Of a DNA stretch of 64,000 bases, positions 17,994 to 27,450 are shown in pieces. Where the stretch lies: assembly GCF_009208775.1 (NCBI RefSeq), contig NZ_WFLM01000003.1, forward strand, positions 349,374-413,373, written 5' to 3'. Under the pieces are notes generated by a model. That model worked only from the letters and a program-made list of their open reading frames with translations, had not been told where the DNA came from and did no database searches. This DNA comes from Silvanigrella paludirubra (GTDB lineage: Bacteria; Bdellovibrionota_B; Oligoflexia; Silvanigrellales; Silvanigrellaceae). The number at the start of each line of letters is the position of its first letter. Within the stretch, counting starts at the first letter, position 1. The translations under genes were made by a program, and so were the position numbers.

Positions 17994-18019
17994 AAATTGC
18001 GTCATTTTAAACGCAATTT
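17994..18019. promoter_or_regulatory. Inverted repeat between divergent genes
   Basis: AAATTGCG and CGCAATTT, eight perfect base pairs, lie ten bases apart between rnhA and the 18051 operon. The position suits an operator or a leader hairpin for either gene. No regulator is known. Confidence 0.35.
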
Positions 18020-18050
18020 GTTTAAAATGTAAAAGGGAAAGAGTAATTGA

Positions 18051-18674
18051 ATGTTAGCAGATTTGCCACCAGAACAACAAAATATCAATGTAAATTACCC
18101 CATGGTAGACGGAATCTCTGCCCAGCTCGTTCCTCTAAAAAACGAAAATATTACCTTCCCTAGGACAGTATTTTCATTTGGCATTTATAACGAAGTTTTA
18201 ACAAATACAACTAAATCAAATTATACTTCACCAGGGTATGGCTTTTCTTTAGGAATGCAGCATCAAATAAGAGGAATGTGGAAAGGTGGACTTGATATTC
18301 GTTGGGCAGATTGGGTTTCAAATAATACTCAACAAAACCCCGATTTAAGCCCATTGTCTATTTTTTCAAAAATTGAGGGAGATCCGCCCATTCAGTCCTT
18401 AGTTGGAGACTATTGGGGAAAAGTATTTCAACCCTTTTTCACAGGAGGTGTCGGATATACTTTATTTTTTAGTGGACGCTCTTGGTCTGCGGTTCAATCA
18501 AAAACATCATTAGGGCAGGCTTCAATAACATATGGTGTAGGTTTTCGTGTTACATTACCTAAATCTTTTGCGGTAAGAGCATCTTTTGAAAATTGGAGAG
18601 GTGTTCAGACCTCAGATGTTTCCGCTCAAATTTATCGTTTGGAGTTGGTATTTGGAGATGTCGATAATATCTAA
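18051..18674 (+). CDS. Beta-rich protein, possible outer-membrane barrel
   Basis: A 207-residue protein of unknown family. Alternating hydrophobic/polar strands with aromatic ends are frequent (TVFSFGIYNEV, GYGFSLGMQHQI, GGLDIRWADW, FTGGVGYTLFF, SITYGVGFRVTL, FAVRASFENWRG, IYRLELVFG), and it closes with a strand-like LELVFGDVDNI. This resembles small outer-membrane beta-barrels. No signal peptide is visible from the chosen ATG, which is odd for such a protein. An upstream in-frame ATG is followed at once by a stop. First gene of the coupled six-gene operon; the next gene overlaps its end by 17 bases. Confidence 0.6.
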   Translation: MLADLPPEQQNINVNYPMVDGISAQLVPLKNENITFPRTVFSFGIYNEVLTNTTKSNYTSPGYGFSLGMQHQIRGMWKGGLDIRWADWVSNNTQQNPDLSPLSIFSKIEGDPPIQSLVGDYWGKVFQPFFTGGVGYTLFFSGRSWSAVQSKTSLGQASITYGVGFRVTLPKSFAVRASFENWRGVQTSDVSAQIYRLELVFGDVDNI

Positions 18675-19332
18675 ATTTGTATTTTTATTTTTATTTGTTA
18701 ATTTAAATGCATTTGCTCAAAAAATTGTTTTGACAAATCCTGTTGGAAAAAAAATCCCAGAAGCAACTTTAATTTCATTGAATCGTTCCATTATGAGTTG
18801 TGGAGAAAGAACGGGATTATCTGTCTATTCCTCAATCGAAATTCAGGCTGTTTTATCTATTTCTAATATGTTAACTTCAGAAAAAACTCCTTTAGAAACA
18901 AATTGGGACATCTTTTCTCCAACAATAAATTCAAATTCTACTGGTTCTTTAAATGAAAAAGAATTTTTAAATTATCCCCCTGATGTCCAAAGAATAATCT
19001 TTTTATGTCTTACCTGGGACGAAAGTTTCCGCTTAAAATTATTTAATATTTCTAATGATGCATTAGATGATATTACAAATAATGTTATGAAGAAAAAACC
19101 TTGGAGTGTACTGCCCAAGAAAGTTTCGGAACGGATCGATGCTTTTTCGCAATTAACTATTAAGGATTTTGTTTATTTAGTTCTTAGAGCAAATACATTT
19201 TATACTGTTCGTGGGGGATTTAATAAAAATCCAACATTATGGGCAACTTCTTTTTCGTGGCGTGTCCCCGTTACAACAAGTATTCAGCCTAAAGAAAAAA
19301 ACGATGTTGAACCCAAGGAGAATGATAATTAA
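18658..19332 (+). CDS. Exported protein of unknown function
   Basis: A 224-residue protein starting with a signal peptide (SIISKFVFLFLFVNLNAFAQ, probable cut after FAQ). Nothing in the mature part was recognised; it is mixed helical, with a conserved-looking core around IIFLCLTWDESFRLKLF. I choose the internal ATG because it gives the signal peptide; a longer frame opens 24 codons earlier inside the previous gene. GGAG directly abuts this ATG, which is too close for ordinary initiation; another GGAG lies 12 bases further upstream. Overlaps both neighbours, so it is probably made by coupled translation and acts in the periplasm. Confidence 0.55.
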   Translation: MSIISKFVFLFLFVNLNAFAQKIVLTNPVGKKIPEATLISLNRSIMSCGERTGLSVYSSIEIQAVLSISNMLTSEKTPLETNWDIFSPTINSNSTGSLNEKEFLNYPPDVQRIIFLCLTWDESFRLKLFNISNDALDDITNNVMKKKPWSVLPKKVSERIDAFSQLTIKDFVYLVLRANTFYTVRGGFNKNPTLWATSFSWRVPVTTSIQPKEKNDVEPKENDN

Positions 19333-19885
19333 AAAAGAAATTTTATTTATATGGAAAGGCAATTTATTTAAATATAATTTAAATGATGGCAATTCTACTA
19401 TACAAAAAATCACAAAAACTGAATTTGATTCTTATTTTAAAGAAACTTCACTGCCTAAAGAAATGAACCAAATATCAAAAGAGGATAAATACGCTTCCAG
19501 TTTAAATTCTTTAGAGGAATTTTGTAATAAATCTTACATACAAACTGCAAATGAGCACTTTTCTTCATTTTTTATTTATTTATATGATAATATTTTTGCA
19601 GCTTATTTAAATGTAAATATTATTTTTGATAATGCTGAAATAGACTATATTTGCGTTGATAAAAAGTTTTTAAGAAAAAGCATTTCATTTCAACTTATTT
19701 CTTTGTTTGAAACTATTTGCAAACAAGAGAATTTTTCGAAAATTGATAAAATTTTACTTGAAGTAGGTGCTTTAAATGAACCCGCCATTAATTTGTATCA
19801 TAAACTAGGTTATAAAAAAATTTCAGAAAGAAAAAATTATTATAAAAGTAAAGAAGATGCTTTTATTATGGAGAAAATATTGTGA
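19322..19885 (+). CDS. GNAT-family N-acetyltransferase (RimI-like)
   Basis: A roughly 187-residue protein. Its C-terminal third matches the GNAT/RimI pattern: IDYICVDKKFLRKSISFQL (acetyl-CoA-binding region, with the usual RxxGxG/A degenerate), LLEVGALNEPAINLYHKLGYK, then ISERKNYY and a final strand ending in IMEKIL. RimI acetylates the N-terminus of ribosomal protein S18, but this N-terminal half is divergent and the true substrate is uncertain. The start overlaps the previous stop by 11 bases; AAGGAG is only one base from the ATG. The downstream GTG start overlaps its stop by four bases. Confidence 0.72.
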   Translation: MIIKKEILFIWKGNLFKYNLNDGNSTIQKITKTEFDSYFKETSLPKEMNQISKEDKYASSLNSLEEFCNKSYIQTANEHFSSFFIYLYDNIFAAYLNVNIIFDNAEIDYICVDKKFLRKSISFQLISLFETICKQENFSKIDKILLEVGALNEPAINLYHKLGYKKISERKNYYKSKEDAFIMEKIL

Positions 19886-20958
19886 AAGTAGGTATTTTTC
19901 ACACAGCATTTTTAGGAGATATTGCATTAGCAAGTCTTTTAATTGAAGCATTATACAGAGAAAAACATGAAGTATTTTTAATTACAAAAAAAATGGCTTC
20001 ATTATTATATAAAGATGATTATAGATTAAAAGGCTGTATTATTGCAGACAAAAAAAAAGGAATTGAAAAAGTAAAATCCATATATAATATAGCAAAACAA
20101 ATAGATGCTTTAAATCTTGATGTTTTGTTGGTACCACATAAATCGTATACAACAGCTCTAATTTCTTTATTAACTAAAGTACCAAAAAAAGTAGCATATA
20201 ACGATACCTCTTTTAAAATGCCTTTTACTCATTTTCAAGAATTTAAAAAAGATCTTCATGAATGCTTACGATGTTTGTATATAGCTCCAGATTGGCTTGT
20301 GAATAAAGAAACTATGTCGCAAGTAGAAAAAATAGCGAGACCTATTTTAATTTCCAATAATAAATTAGATCTATTTTTATCTAAAAATCCTAACTATTTT
20401 AATGAATCCATACCTTTTTTTATAGTAAGTCCAGGTTCTGTTTGGCCTACAAAAAAATACCCGGCAGTTCAATTCGCAAAAGCAATATTTTTATTATTAA
20501 ATAAAAATAAAAATATAAAATGTATTGTCTCAGGTACTATTGATGATCAAAAAGATATTAATGAAATATTTAACTTTTTTTCTCCTTTTCCAGAACTGGC
20601 AAATAGAATAATAGATACCTCTAGCTATTTACCTTTAAATGAGTTTATGGCTCTTGTGTCTAAATCCTCTTTTGTCATTGCAAACGATTCTAGTCCTATT
20701 CATATTGCTTCTGGTTTTAATATTCCTGTGGTTGCTATTTTTGGTCCGACAACTTGGAAATTCGGATTTTTTCCAACTTCTGAAAAAAGTGTAACGTTAA
20801 CTTATAAAGACCAATATGGGAACAATTTGTCTTGTCATCCATGCTCTCCTCATGGTTCGAAAGAATGTCCTAAAAAACATTTTCGCTGTATGCGTGAGCT
20901 TTCTCCTGATCTTTTGGTAGAATCTGTTGAAAAGATAGTGCCTCAATTTTTTGAATAA
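19882..20958 (+). CDS. Glycosyltransferase family 9 (heptosyltransferase-like)
   Basis: A 358-residue GT-B fold enzyme like the LPS inner-core heptosyltransferases WaaC/WaaF. It shows the N-terminal GIFHTAFLGDIALASLLIEAL, a central FFIVSPGSVWPTKKYP (usual start of the donor-binding half), and the donor-site signature IANDSSPIHIASGFNIPVVAIFGPT. A Cys cluster near the C-terminus (LSCHPCSPHGSKECPKKHFRCM) is typical of the WaaF group. It should transfer a sugar at the cytoplasmic face of the inner membrane. GTG start, with GGAG upstream, overlapping the acetyltransferase by four bases. Its neighbour is a type III PKS, so the acceptor might be a lipid other than lipid A. Confidence 0.82.
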   Translation: MKVGIFHTAFLGDIALASLLIEALYREKHEVFLITKKMASLLYKDDYRLKGCIIADKKKGIEKVKSIYNIAKQIDALNLDVLLVPHKSYTTALISLLTKVPKKVAYNDTSFKMPFTHFQEFKKDLHECLRCLYIAPDWLVNKETMSQVEKIARPILISNNKLDLFLSKNPNYFNESIPFFIVSPGSVWPTKKYPAVQFAKAIFLLLNKNKNIKCIVSGTIDDQKDINEIFNFFSPFPELANRIIDTSSYLPLNEFMALVSKSSFVIANDSSPIHIASGFNIPVVAIFGPTTWKFGFFPTSEKSVTLTYKDQYGNNLSCHPCSPHGSKECPKKHFRCMRELSPDLLVESVEKIVPQFFE

Positions 20959-20968
20959 GGGGATTTAT

Positions 20969-22159
20969 ATGCAGCCAATAATTGGTAATTTTCGTATTTT
21001 AAGACCAAAATATGAAATTTCCCAGGTAGATGGTTTAAACTGGATAACGCAAGCACATGCATTATCAAAACATTTAGAAAATAGTTTTTTGCAAAATAAA
21101 AAAACATTACCCGAATTAAAAATATATATGGAAAATTATATAAATCGATTTGGTTGTAAGCCAGATAAAATTGAAAATAGAGGCACTTCAATTGACGATT
21201 ACTCTCATCAAAACTGGGAAGAAATGAGTTTTTTTGATTTAAAAAAAAATATATCAGGAGCCTTTTTGCATAAAAGAATGGAATTTTATTCTCAGGTTGT
21301 GAATGAAATTGTTGTTCAGTTTTATAATGAAATAGAAATACCACCAGCCCATTTAATTCACGTTACCTGTACTGGTTATTCATCGCCTTCATCTGCACAG
21401 CGGTTGGTTTCAAATAAAGGTTGGGGAAATAAAACAAAAGTAACTCATGCTTATCATATGGGCTGTTACGCTTCTTTGCCTGCTTTAAGAATTGGACATG
21501 GCTTTATTTTGCAGGAAAATCAATTCTCGTTATTTAATAATGAAGAGATTAAAAATAATAGAATAGATATTATTCATACGGAATTGTGTACTTTGCATTT
21601 TAATCCTTCTTTACATGATCCAAGTCAAATAGTAGTGCAAAGTTTATTTGCAGATGGGTTTATACATTATTCTTTATTTGATGAAAATTATTTTAATAAT
21701 TCAGGCTTTAAAAATGGACTACAAGTATTAATTAATCACGAAGAAATTCTTTCACATAGTACAGATGCCATGTCATGGGATTTAGATGATCATGGTTTTC
21801 TAATGGAATTATCAGGTAAAGTTCCCTCTATTATTGCTGAAAATATAGAAAAATATATTATAGAAATGAGTTCAAAAATTGGACTTGATTTTAATGAAGT
21901 TAAAAATAATGCCATTTTTGCAATACACCCAGGTGGACCCAAAATAATTCAATTTATTAAAGATATTTTAGTTTTAAATGAATTATCAATTAAAAACAGT
22001 GAAAAAGTTCTTAAAAAATATGGAAATATGTCTTCTGCTACTCTTCCTCACATTTGGGAATCCGTTTTAAATTCAAATCCCAAAAAAGGTACTTTTGTTT
22101 ATAGTCTTGCTTTTGGACCAGGATTAACAATTTCTGGCTCTATTATGAGAATAGTATGA
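20969..22159 (+). CDS. Type III polyketide synthase (chalcone/stilbene synthase-like)
   Basis: A 396-residue ketosynthase homodimer-type enzyme that extends an acyl-CoA with malonyl-CoA, usually giving alkylresorcinols or alkylpyrones. The Cys-His-Asn catalytic triad is visible: Cys in AYHMGCYASLPALR, His in AIHPGGPKII, and Asn in KYGNMSSATLPHIWE. The family ending FGPGLTISGS is present. The chosen ATG has GGGGA seven bases upstream; an earlier in-frame TTG inside the previous gene is rejected. Placed between a heptosyltransferase-like gene and a membrane protein whose start overlaps its stop by four bases. A lipid product is likely but the chain length cannot be read. Confidence 0.9.
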   Translation: MQPIIGNFRILRPKYEISQVDGLNWITQAHALSKHLENSFLQNKKTLPELKIYMENYINRFGCKPDKIENRGTSIDDYSHQNWEEMSFFDLKKNISGAFLHKRMEFYSQVVNEIVVQFYNEIEIPPAHLIHVTCTGYSSPSSAQRLVSNKGWGNKTKVTHAYHMGCYASLPALRIGHGFILQENQFSLFNNEEIKNNRIDIIHTELCTLHFNPSLHDPSQIVVQSLFADGFIHYSLFDENYFNNSGFKNGLQVLINHEEILSHSTDAMSWDLDDHGFLMELSGKVPSIIAENIEKYIIEMSSKIGLDFNEVKNNAIFAIHPGGPKIIQFIKDILVLNELSIKNSEKVLKKYGNMSSATLPHIWESVLNSNPKKGTFVYSLAFGPGLTISGSIMRIV

Positions 22160-22656
22160 TTTATTTTGAAATTATTTCTATAATTATTATTATGACTCAT
22201 GGTATGATTATGTGTTTAGATGAATTTTATTTTCATCATAAACGAAAGCTCCCTAAATGGGAAAGACTAGGTCATCCTATTGATACTTTATTTTTTTTCT
22301 TCTGTTTTCTAATTGTATTATTTTTTCCAATGACAAAATTAACGGTTATTCTATTTTTTATATTATCTTTTATTTCTAGTTTGATAATAGTAAAAGACGA
22401 ATTTATTCATGCTAAAAGTTGTTGTATCAAAGAAAATTATTTACATGCTATTTTATTCGTATTTCATCCAATACTTTTAATTATTCTATTTTTATCGTGG
22501 TCTTCTTTTACTAAGTCTTATTTCAGTGGCTTAGAAAATTTTAATTCTATAATTGTTAAAAATATTATTTATTTTCAATTTGTAACAACTGCTTTATTTT
22601 TTATTTATCAAATTATATTTTGGAATTTTATATATAAAGAAAAGTCTAAGCTTTAG
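22156..22656 (+). CDS. Small integral membrane protein paired with type III PKS
   Basis: A 166-residue protein with about four to five membrane segments. Its polar loops are unusual: [22 protein letters not shown] after the first segment and [20 protein letters not shown] after the third, rich in His, Asp, Glu and Cys and symmetrical (each has a DEF core). Such loops could bind a metal, as in membrane hydroxylases, or a lipid head group. I do not recognise a named family. The ATG overlaps the PKS stop (ATGA), which ties it to PKS product handling. It ends eleven bases inside the convergent chemoreceptor gene. Confidence 0.65.
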   Translation: MIYFEIISIIIIMTHGMIMCLDEFYFHHKRKLPKWERLGHPIDTLFFFFCFLIVLFFPMTKLTVILFFILSFISSLIIVKDEFIHAKSCCIKENYLHAILFVFHPILLIILFLSWSSFTKSYFSGLENFNSIIVKNIIYFQFVTTALFFIYQIIFWNFIYKEKSKL

Positions 22657-24160
22657 CTAATTTATTTGAGACACCTAAAATAAGAAGTTCTATTTCTTTT
22701 GTTGTTTTTATTAGTTTTTCACCTTCGTCAATAAGTTCATTTGCAGATGATGAAGTTTGAATTGCTGAAGTTTGATTTTTTTGAGTTGCTCTGTCTATTT
22801 CTGTCATAGCTGTTGTGATTTGTCTAACACCAATTTCTTGTTCTTTTGTTGCAGATGAAATTTGTTCTATAACAGAAACCATATTAATAATATCTTCAGA
22901 AATGCGGACAAAAGATTCTTGAACTTCTGTTGTTACTGCTTTTCCTTCTGTTACCCTAACTTTTGTTACCCCTAAAATTTTATTCACTTCTTCTTGGCTT
23001 TTTAAAATAAGATCTTGAATTTCTTTTGCCGATTTTCCACTCACTTTTGCTAAGTTACCAACTTCTTCTGCAACGACGGCAAATCCTTTTCCGTATTCAC
23101 CAGCACGAGCAGACTCAATAGATGCGTTTAAGGACAACAACTCTGTCTTTGAAACAATATCATTAATGACAGAAGTTTTTGCGTGAATTTGATTGATAAT
23201 TTCTGCAATATTTTGGAGTTGGTTATTAGACTCTTGAATGGTGTCCATGCTGTTCGTTAATCTTTTCATGGTTCTTAAACTTCCTTCCGCTTTCACAGAA
23301 GCATCTTTTGCTACTAATGCTGATTGAGTTGCATTTTCGGAAGTTTTATTCACCATGCTTGTAATTTGATTTATAGCAGCCGTTGTTTGATGAACAGAAG
23401 CGGCTTGTTCTGTAACAGATTCCGATAAACCTTGAGAGTTTTTCATCAATACATTTGATATTTCCATAGTCGCATCGCCTTGGTGTTTAAGGCTTATAAT
23501 CGATTTACTTATATTTTTAGTTAATTTAAGAATAGAAAAAATGATTAATAAACATACTAAAATAGATATAATTAGAACAGTTGTCATTGTAATAATAGTA
23601 ATACTTGTTAAATTAGCTCCTTGTTTTGTAGAATTTCTGCCACCCTCAATATTAAAATTTTCTTCTTTAGTTAAAGCGTCTAAAAATTTGAATAAAGAGC
23701 TTTTCCCAATTTTATTGTAATGATTTAAAGCTTCAATGCCCCTATTCTCTTTAGCTAAATTAATTTCTTCGTTGTAATTTTTTATAAATTCTTTATAGGT
23801 TGCAATTGTTGCGTCATAATATTCTTTTTCTCCTGGACCGATATATTTTGAATAATTTTCAAATTCTTTATCTAAATCTTCTTTAAATGTTTTAAGATCT
23901 TCTAAATTTTTTGAGAGTTGTTCTCTTTGATTCGCTACAGAATTTGCAATGACTAAAACTTCTCTTCTAGAAAGGTTTCCAAGTGCAAGGTTGATTTTGG
24001 ATATAATTTCGATACTTGGCATCCAATTTGTTCCGGTATCGTTTGCATACTCTTGTGTTTTATTTATCATATAAATACAATACGTACATGAAAATAAAAT
24101 TAAAAATGCTAGGATAGATATAGATAAAATTATTTTAAAAGAAAGGCTTTTATTTCCCAT
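22646..24160 (-). CDS. Methyl-accepting chemotaxis protein (MCP-1, subtype A sensor)
   Basis: A 504-residue chemoreceptor. First membrane segment about residues 10-30, a helical periplasmic sensor of the four-helix-bundle type (30-187), second membrane segment about 190-212, then a cytoplasmic coiled coil. The hairpin tip that binds CheA and CheW is conserved ([25 protein letters not shown]). No clear HAMP domain separates TM2 from the signalling coil. The sensor carries [10 protein letters not shown], shared only with the 30512 copy. Its signalling half is the most divergent of the five (HQTTAAINQ rather than HETTAAINE). It is separated from the other four by a TPR gene. Confidence 0.93.
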   Translation of the reverse strand: MGNKSLSFKIILSISILAFLILFSCTYCIYMINKTQEYANDTGTNWMPSIEIISKINLALGNLSRREVLVIANSVANQREQLSKNLEDLKTFKEDLDKEFENYSKYIGPGEKEYYDATIATYKEFIKNYNEEINLAKENRGIEALNHYNKIGKSSLFKFLDALTKEENFNIEGGRNSTKQGANLTSITIITMTTVLIISILVCLLIIFSILKLTKNISKSIISLKHQGDATMEISNVLMKNSQGLSESVTEQAASVHQTTAAINQITSMVNKTSENATQSALVAKDASVKAEGSLRTMKRLTNSMDTIQESNNQLQNIAEIINQIHAKTSVINDIVSKTELLSLNASIESARAGEYGKGFAVVAEEVGNLAKVSGKSAKEIQDLILKSQEEVNKILGVTKVRVTEGKAVTTEVQESFVRISEDIINMVSVIEQISSATKEQEIGVRQITTAMTEIDRATQKNQTSAIQTSSSANELIDEGEKLIKTTKEIELLILGVSNKLAKA

Positions 24161-24171
24161 TTGAACACTCC

Positions 24172-24203
24172 AAAAGAATACCTATTTAAAATTGTATTCT
24201 TTT
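24172..24203 (-). promoter_or_regulatory. Leader hairpin of MCP-1
   Basis: AAAAGAATAC and GTATTCTTTT pair perfectly (10 bp) across a 12-base loop, immediately 5' of the GGAG ribosome site on the minus strand. It may act as a 5' stabiliser or as a terminator for upstream transcription, since the 3' arm ends in T4. Confidence 0.45.
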
Positions 24204-24275
24204 TAACGTGCTTTAAATATATTCATAAAAAAGTGCCAAAAATATGACAATTTTGTATATATGAATATAAAATAT

Positions 24276-25787
24276 TTACTTTTGAATTGTATAAATTTTT
24301 CCAAATTCGGATTTTGGATATATATTTTGGTATAAAGCATAGTATTTTTTTGAATTGATATCATCTTTTCTTTTTGCTGCTTCGTTGGATAACATAAGTT
24401 GATATGGGAAAATCCACAATGGAGGATTATAGGAAAATAAATTTTTTTCTATTTTATGAACTCCATTTCTGTAAAATAAATTTTCAATATTTTTTAGAGG
24501 CTGCTTATTTAAAGCCATTTCTGAAGCTTGTAAATATGTCTCTATTAATTTTTGAATTTCGACCGTTCCTTTGTTTAATGATTTTTTCTTTTTTATACTT
24601 AAGCTTAATTTTTTGAAATTTTCTTTTTTATTTAAATTTAAATAGGCAAGTGCTCTTGAAAAATCTACAAATAAATTTCCAAGCTGACCAAGTTGTTCTG
24701 GTGTTTCTAGTAAAATAATATCATTCCATTTTTCGAAACGGGCTAAAATAAGGTGTTCTAATGTTAAAAAAGTATCACGATAATTTACTAAGGTTTCCAT
24801 TCTACTCGGATCCATTTTGTATTTAATTTCACGAGCATATTTTATGGAAAGATCGTAATTATTTGTCAAAAATCCTAAAATAGTTAGAAAATGATGAGAA
24901 TGTAAATAGTGATATTCATAATAATATGAATTTAAACCAGCACCATTATTTTTAAAATAATTTTCGTCAATTTGGATTGCATTTAAATTTGCTTCAATTG
25001 CTTTTTCATACATTCCACGGCGCCAATAAATATGATTAGGCATATGTGTATAATGTGCAACTATATTATTAGAAAATTTAGAAAGTTTTTCGGCTGCAAT
25101 CAATCCTAACGGATCTTCTAAATTTTGTTCTGCCATATGAATATAGGTGTGTAATATTCCAGGGTGATCTGGGTATTTACTATCTTTTAAAATAGGTTCC
25201 ATTAAAGTTAAAGCTTGTTGTTTTAATACATTATTCGATATATTTCCACAGTGAGAGTCCATACTTGTGTTGTCATCTACATTGCTATAATAAGCGATAG
25301 CGTCTACATATAATGCAAGAGTTTCTATATGCCAATCTTCGTTCGTTTTATACTTTTCATATAATTTTTTTAAGGAATTAATATAATTTAATTGTAATTG
25401 TTTAGAAGACGTGTTGTTTAAGGTAAAACTTTGCTCTGCTGTTTGTATTAAATCATAATAAAATTCATTATTCGAATTTACTAAAATTTTTGCTTTTATA
25501 ATGTCATTGTATCCTACTTTACTAAATGGAAGGCCGAGTTCTAATGCTTGTTTTTTTTTAGCCAATGCTAAACCCCAGTAGCAAACAGCACAGTTAGGAT
25601 CATAAATTAAAGCTTGTCTAAAATTATACTCAGCTTGTGAATACAAGTAACCATAAAAAGCAAGCATTCCATTATCAAATAAATTTTGAGCTGTTTTATC
25701 TTTGCTTGCATTTTTAAATTGAATATTTGCAAACGAATGATTTATAAAGAATAATAATGCGGTAATAATAAATATACGAGAAAGCAT
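24276..25787 (-). CDS. Exported TPR protein inside the chemoreceptor cluster
   Basis: A 503-residue protein with a signal peptide (SRIFIITALLFFINHSFA). TPR units are visible: FDNGMLAFYGYLYSQAEYNFRQALIYDPNCAVCYWGLALAKK near the N-terminus, and YEKAIEANLNAIQID later. A His-rich central section (HTYIHMAEQ, HYTHMPNHIYWRRGMY, YHYLHSHHF) is typical of a bacterial TPR family of unknown role and could bind metal. Probably periplasmic. It has the same strand as the receptors on both sides but more than 100 bases on each side, so it need not share their transcript. A link to chemosensing is possible but only positional. Confidence 0.7.
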   Translation of the reverse strand: MLSRIFIITALLFFINHSFANIQFKNASKDKTAQNLFDNGMLAFYGYLYSQAEYNFRQALIYDPNCAVCYWGLALAKKKQALELGLPFSKVGYNDIIKAKILVNSNNEFYYDLIQTAEQSFTLNNTSSKQLQLNYINSLKKLYEKYKTNEDWHIETLALYVDAIAYYSNVDDNTSMDSHCGNISNNVLKQQALTLMEPILKDSKYPDHPGILHTYIHMAEQNLEDPLGLIAAEKLSKFSNNIVAHYTHMPNHIYWRRGMYEKAIEANLNAIQIDENYFKNNGAGLNSYYYEYHYLHSHHFLTILGFLTNNYDLSIKYAREIKYKMDPSRMETLVNYRDTFLTLEHLILARFEKWNDIILLETPEQLGQLGNLFVDFSRALAYLNLNKKENFKKLSLSIKKKKSLNKGTVEIQKLIETYLQASEMALNKQPLKNIENLFYRNGVHKIEKNLFSYNPPLWIFPYQLMLSNEAAKRKDDINSKKYYALYQNIYPKSEFGKIYTIQK

Positions 25788-25898
25788 AGTTACTCCTAAA
25801 TGATTGGAAATTAAGTTTTAATTTTTTTTTATATTTATTTCAAGCAATATTAGTTTTTTTTTATTTATTAATTTAATGTATTTTGGTGACCTTATAAA

Positions 25899-27407
25899 TT
25901 AGGCTGCTTTACTTTTTGTGCCCATAATTAAAATTTCAATATCATCGGTAGTCTTAATTAGTTTTTCGCCTTGTTCCACTAACTCATTCGAAGACTGTGC
26001 TGTTTCGTTAACGGAAGTTTGGTTTCTTTGAGTAGCTCTATCAATTTCAGACATAGCTGTAGTAATTTGTCTTACCCCAATGTCTTGTTCTTTTGTGGCA
26101 GCAGATATTTGCTCTATAACAGATACCATACTAATAATGTCTTCAGAAATATGAACGAATGACTCTTGTGCTTCTGTAGTAACAACTTTTCCTTCTGCAA
26201 CTCGATCTTTTGTTATATTTAATATTTTATTAACTTCTTCTTGGCTTTTCACAATAAGTTCTTGAATTTCATGTGCTGATTTTCCACTAATTTTAGCAAG
26301 GTTCCCTACTTCTTCAGCAACCACAGCAAAACCTTTTCCATATTCCCCTGCACGCGCAGACTCAATCGAAGCATTTAAGGAAAGTAATTCTGTTTTAGAA
26401 ACTATGTCATTAATAACAGATGTCTTTGCATGAATTTGATTTATAATTTCGGCAATATTTTGTAATTGGCTATTGGATTCCTGAATGGTTTCCATGCTAT
26501 TTACTAATTTTTTCATGGTCTCTTGGCTGCTTTCTGCTTTTTGAGAAGCATCTTTTGCAACAACATTTGATTCTTGAGCATTTTCTGAAGTTTTATTCAC
26601 CATACTTGTAATTTCATTTATTGCTGCAGTTGTTTCATGAACAGAAGCCGCTTGTTCTGTTACAGATTCCGATAACGATTGAGAACTTTGCATTAATACT
26701 TTTGAAATTTTCATAGTACTATCGCCTTGTTTTTTTAAACTTTCGATAGAATCTTTAATTGTATTTGTTAATTTTGAAATGACAATTATAATAATTGTGC
26801 TTATAATAAGAGAACAAATTAATACGATTGTCATGGTCAAGTTTGTAATTGATGTTAAATTGGAGCCTTGTTTGGTAGAGCCTGTGGCACCTTCTGAATT
26901 AAATTGTGACTCTTTATCAACTGCATCCATGAATTTAGTTAACGCAGGAAGCCCTTTATTTACATAAATCTGGTAAGATTCAATGGTTTTATTTTCTTTT
27001 AATAGATTCATTTGTTCATCTAATGCTTTAATATATTCATTATAGGAGGCTAATGTAATATCATAAAATGGCTGTTCACCTGGAGCTAATAATTTTGAAT
27101 AATCTTTTAATTTTTTATCAATTTTTGTTTTAAATTCATTCAAACCTGCTAAATTTTTTTCCATACCTTCTTCATTATTCGCAAATTTTGAAGCCATAAT
27201 ATTTAAACTTCTTCTTGTAATACGCCCAATTTCTTGATTAATACTTGAAAATGCTTCTATGCTTGGAAGCCAACTTGATGCTGTGTCTTGAGCATAAACT
27301 TGAGTTTTATTGATCATCAAAATACAGTAAATGCAAGAAAATAAAATAAGTGTTACCAAAATAGAAATCGAGGTTATAATTTTAAAAGATAAACTTTTAT
27401 TATTCAT
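25899..27407 (-). CDS. Methyl-accepting chemotaxis protein (MCP-2, subtype B sensor)
   Basis: A 502-residue receptor with the same plan as its neighbours: TM1 about 9-29, four-helix periplasmic sensor, TM2 near 190-212, HAMP-poor cytoplasmic coil with conserved tip [19 protein letters not shown]. The sensor has [16 protein letters not shown], the subtype B form shared with the next two copies. The signalling half is nearly identical at protein level to those copies, showing recent duplication or gene conversion. Last of the four-gene tandem array in the direction of transcription. Confidence 0.94.
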   Translation of the reverse strand: MNNKSLSFKIITSISILVTLILFSCIYCILMINKTQVYAQDTASSWLPSIEAFSSINQEIGRITRRSLNIMASKFANNEEGMEKNLAGLNEFKTKIDKKLKDYSKLLAPGEQPFYDITLASYNEYIKALDEQMNLLKENKTIESYQIYVNKGLPALTKFMDAVDKESQFNSEGATGSTKQGSNLTSITNLTMTIVLICSLIISTIIIIVISKLTNTIKDSIESLKKQGDSTMKISKVLMQSSQSLSESVTEQAASVHETTAAINEITSMVNKTSENAQESNVVAKDASQKAESSQETMKKLVNSMETIQESNSQLQNIAEIINQIHAKTSVINDIVSKTELLSLNASIESARAGEYGKGFAVVAEEVGNLAKISGKSAHEIQELIVKSQEEVNKILNITKDRVAEGKVVTTEAQESFVHISEDIISMVSVIEQISAATKEQDIGVRQITTAMSEIDRATQRNQTSVNETAQSSNELVEQGEKLIKTTDDIEILIMGTKSKAA

Positions 27408-27417
27408 AAATATCCCT

Positions 27418-27450
27418 GAAAGAATAAGGTTTATGCTGCCTTATTCTTTC
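27418..27450 (-). promoter_or_regulatory. Intercistronic hairpin A (MCP-3/MCP-2)
   Basis: GAAAGAATAAGG and CCTTATTCTTTC form a perfect 12-bp stem with a nine-base loop. The 5' arm on the minus strand is the last codons of MCP-3 and the loop holds its stop codon. The AGGGA ribosome site of MCP-2 follows directly. Confidence 0.6.
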
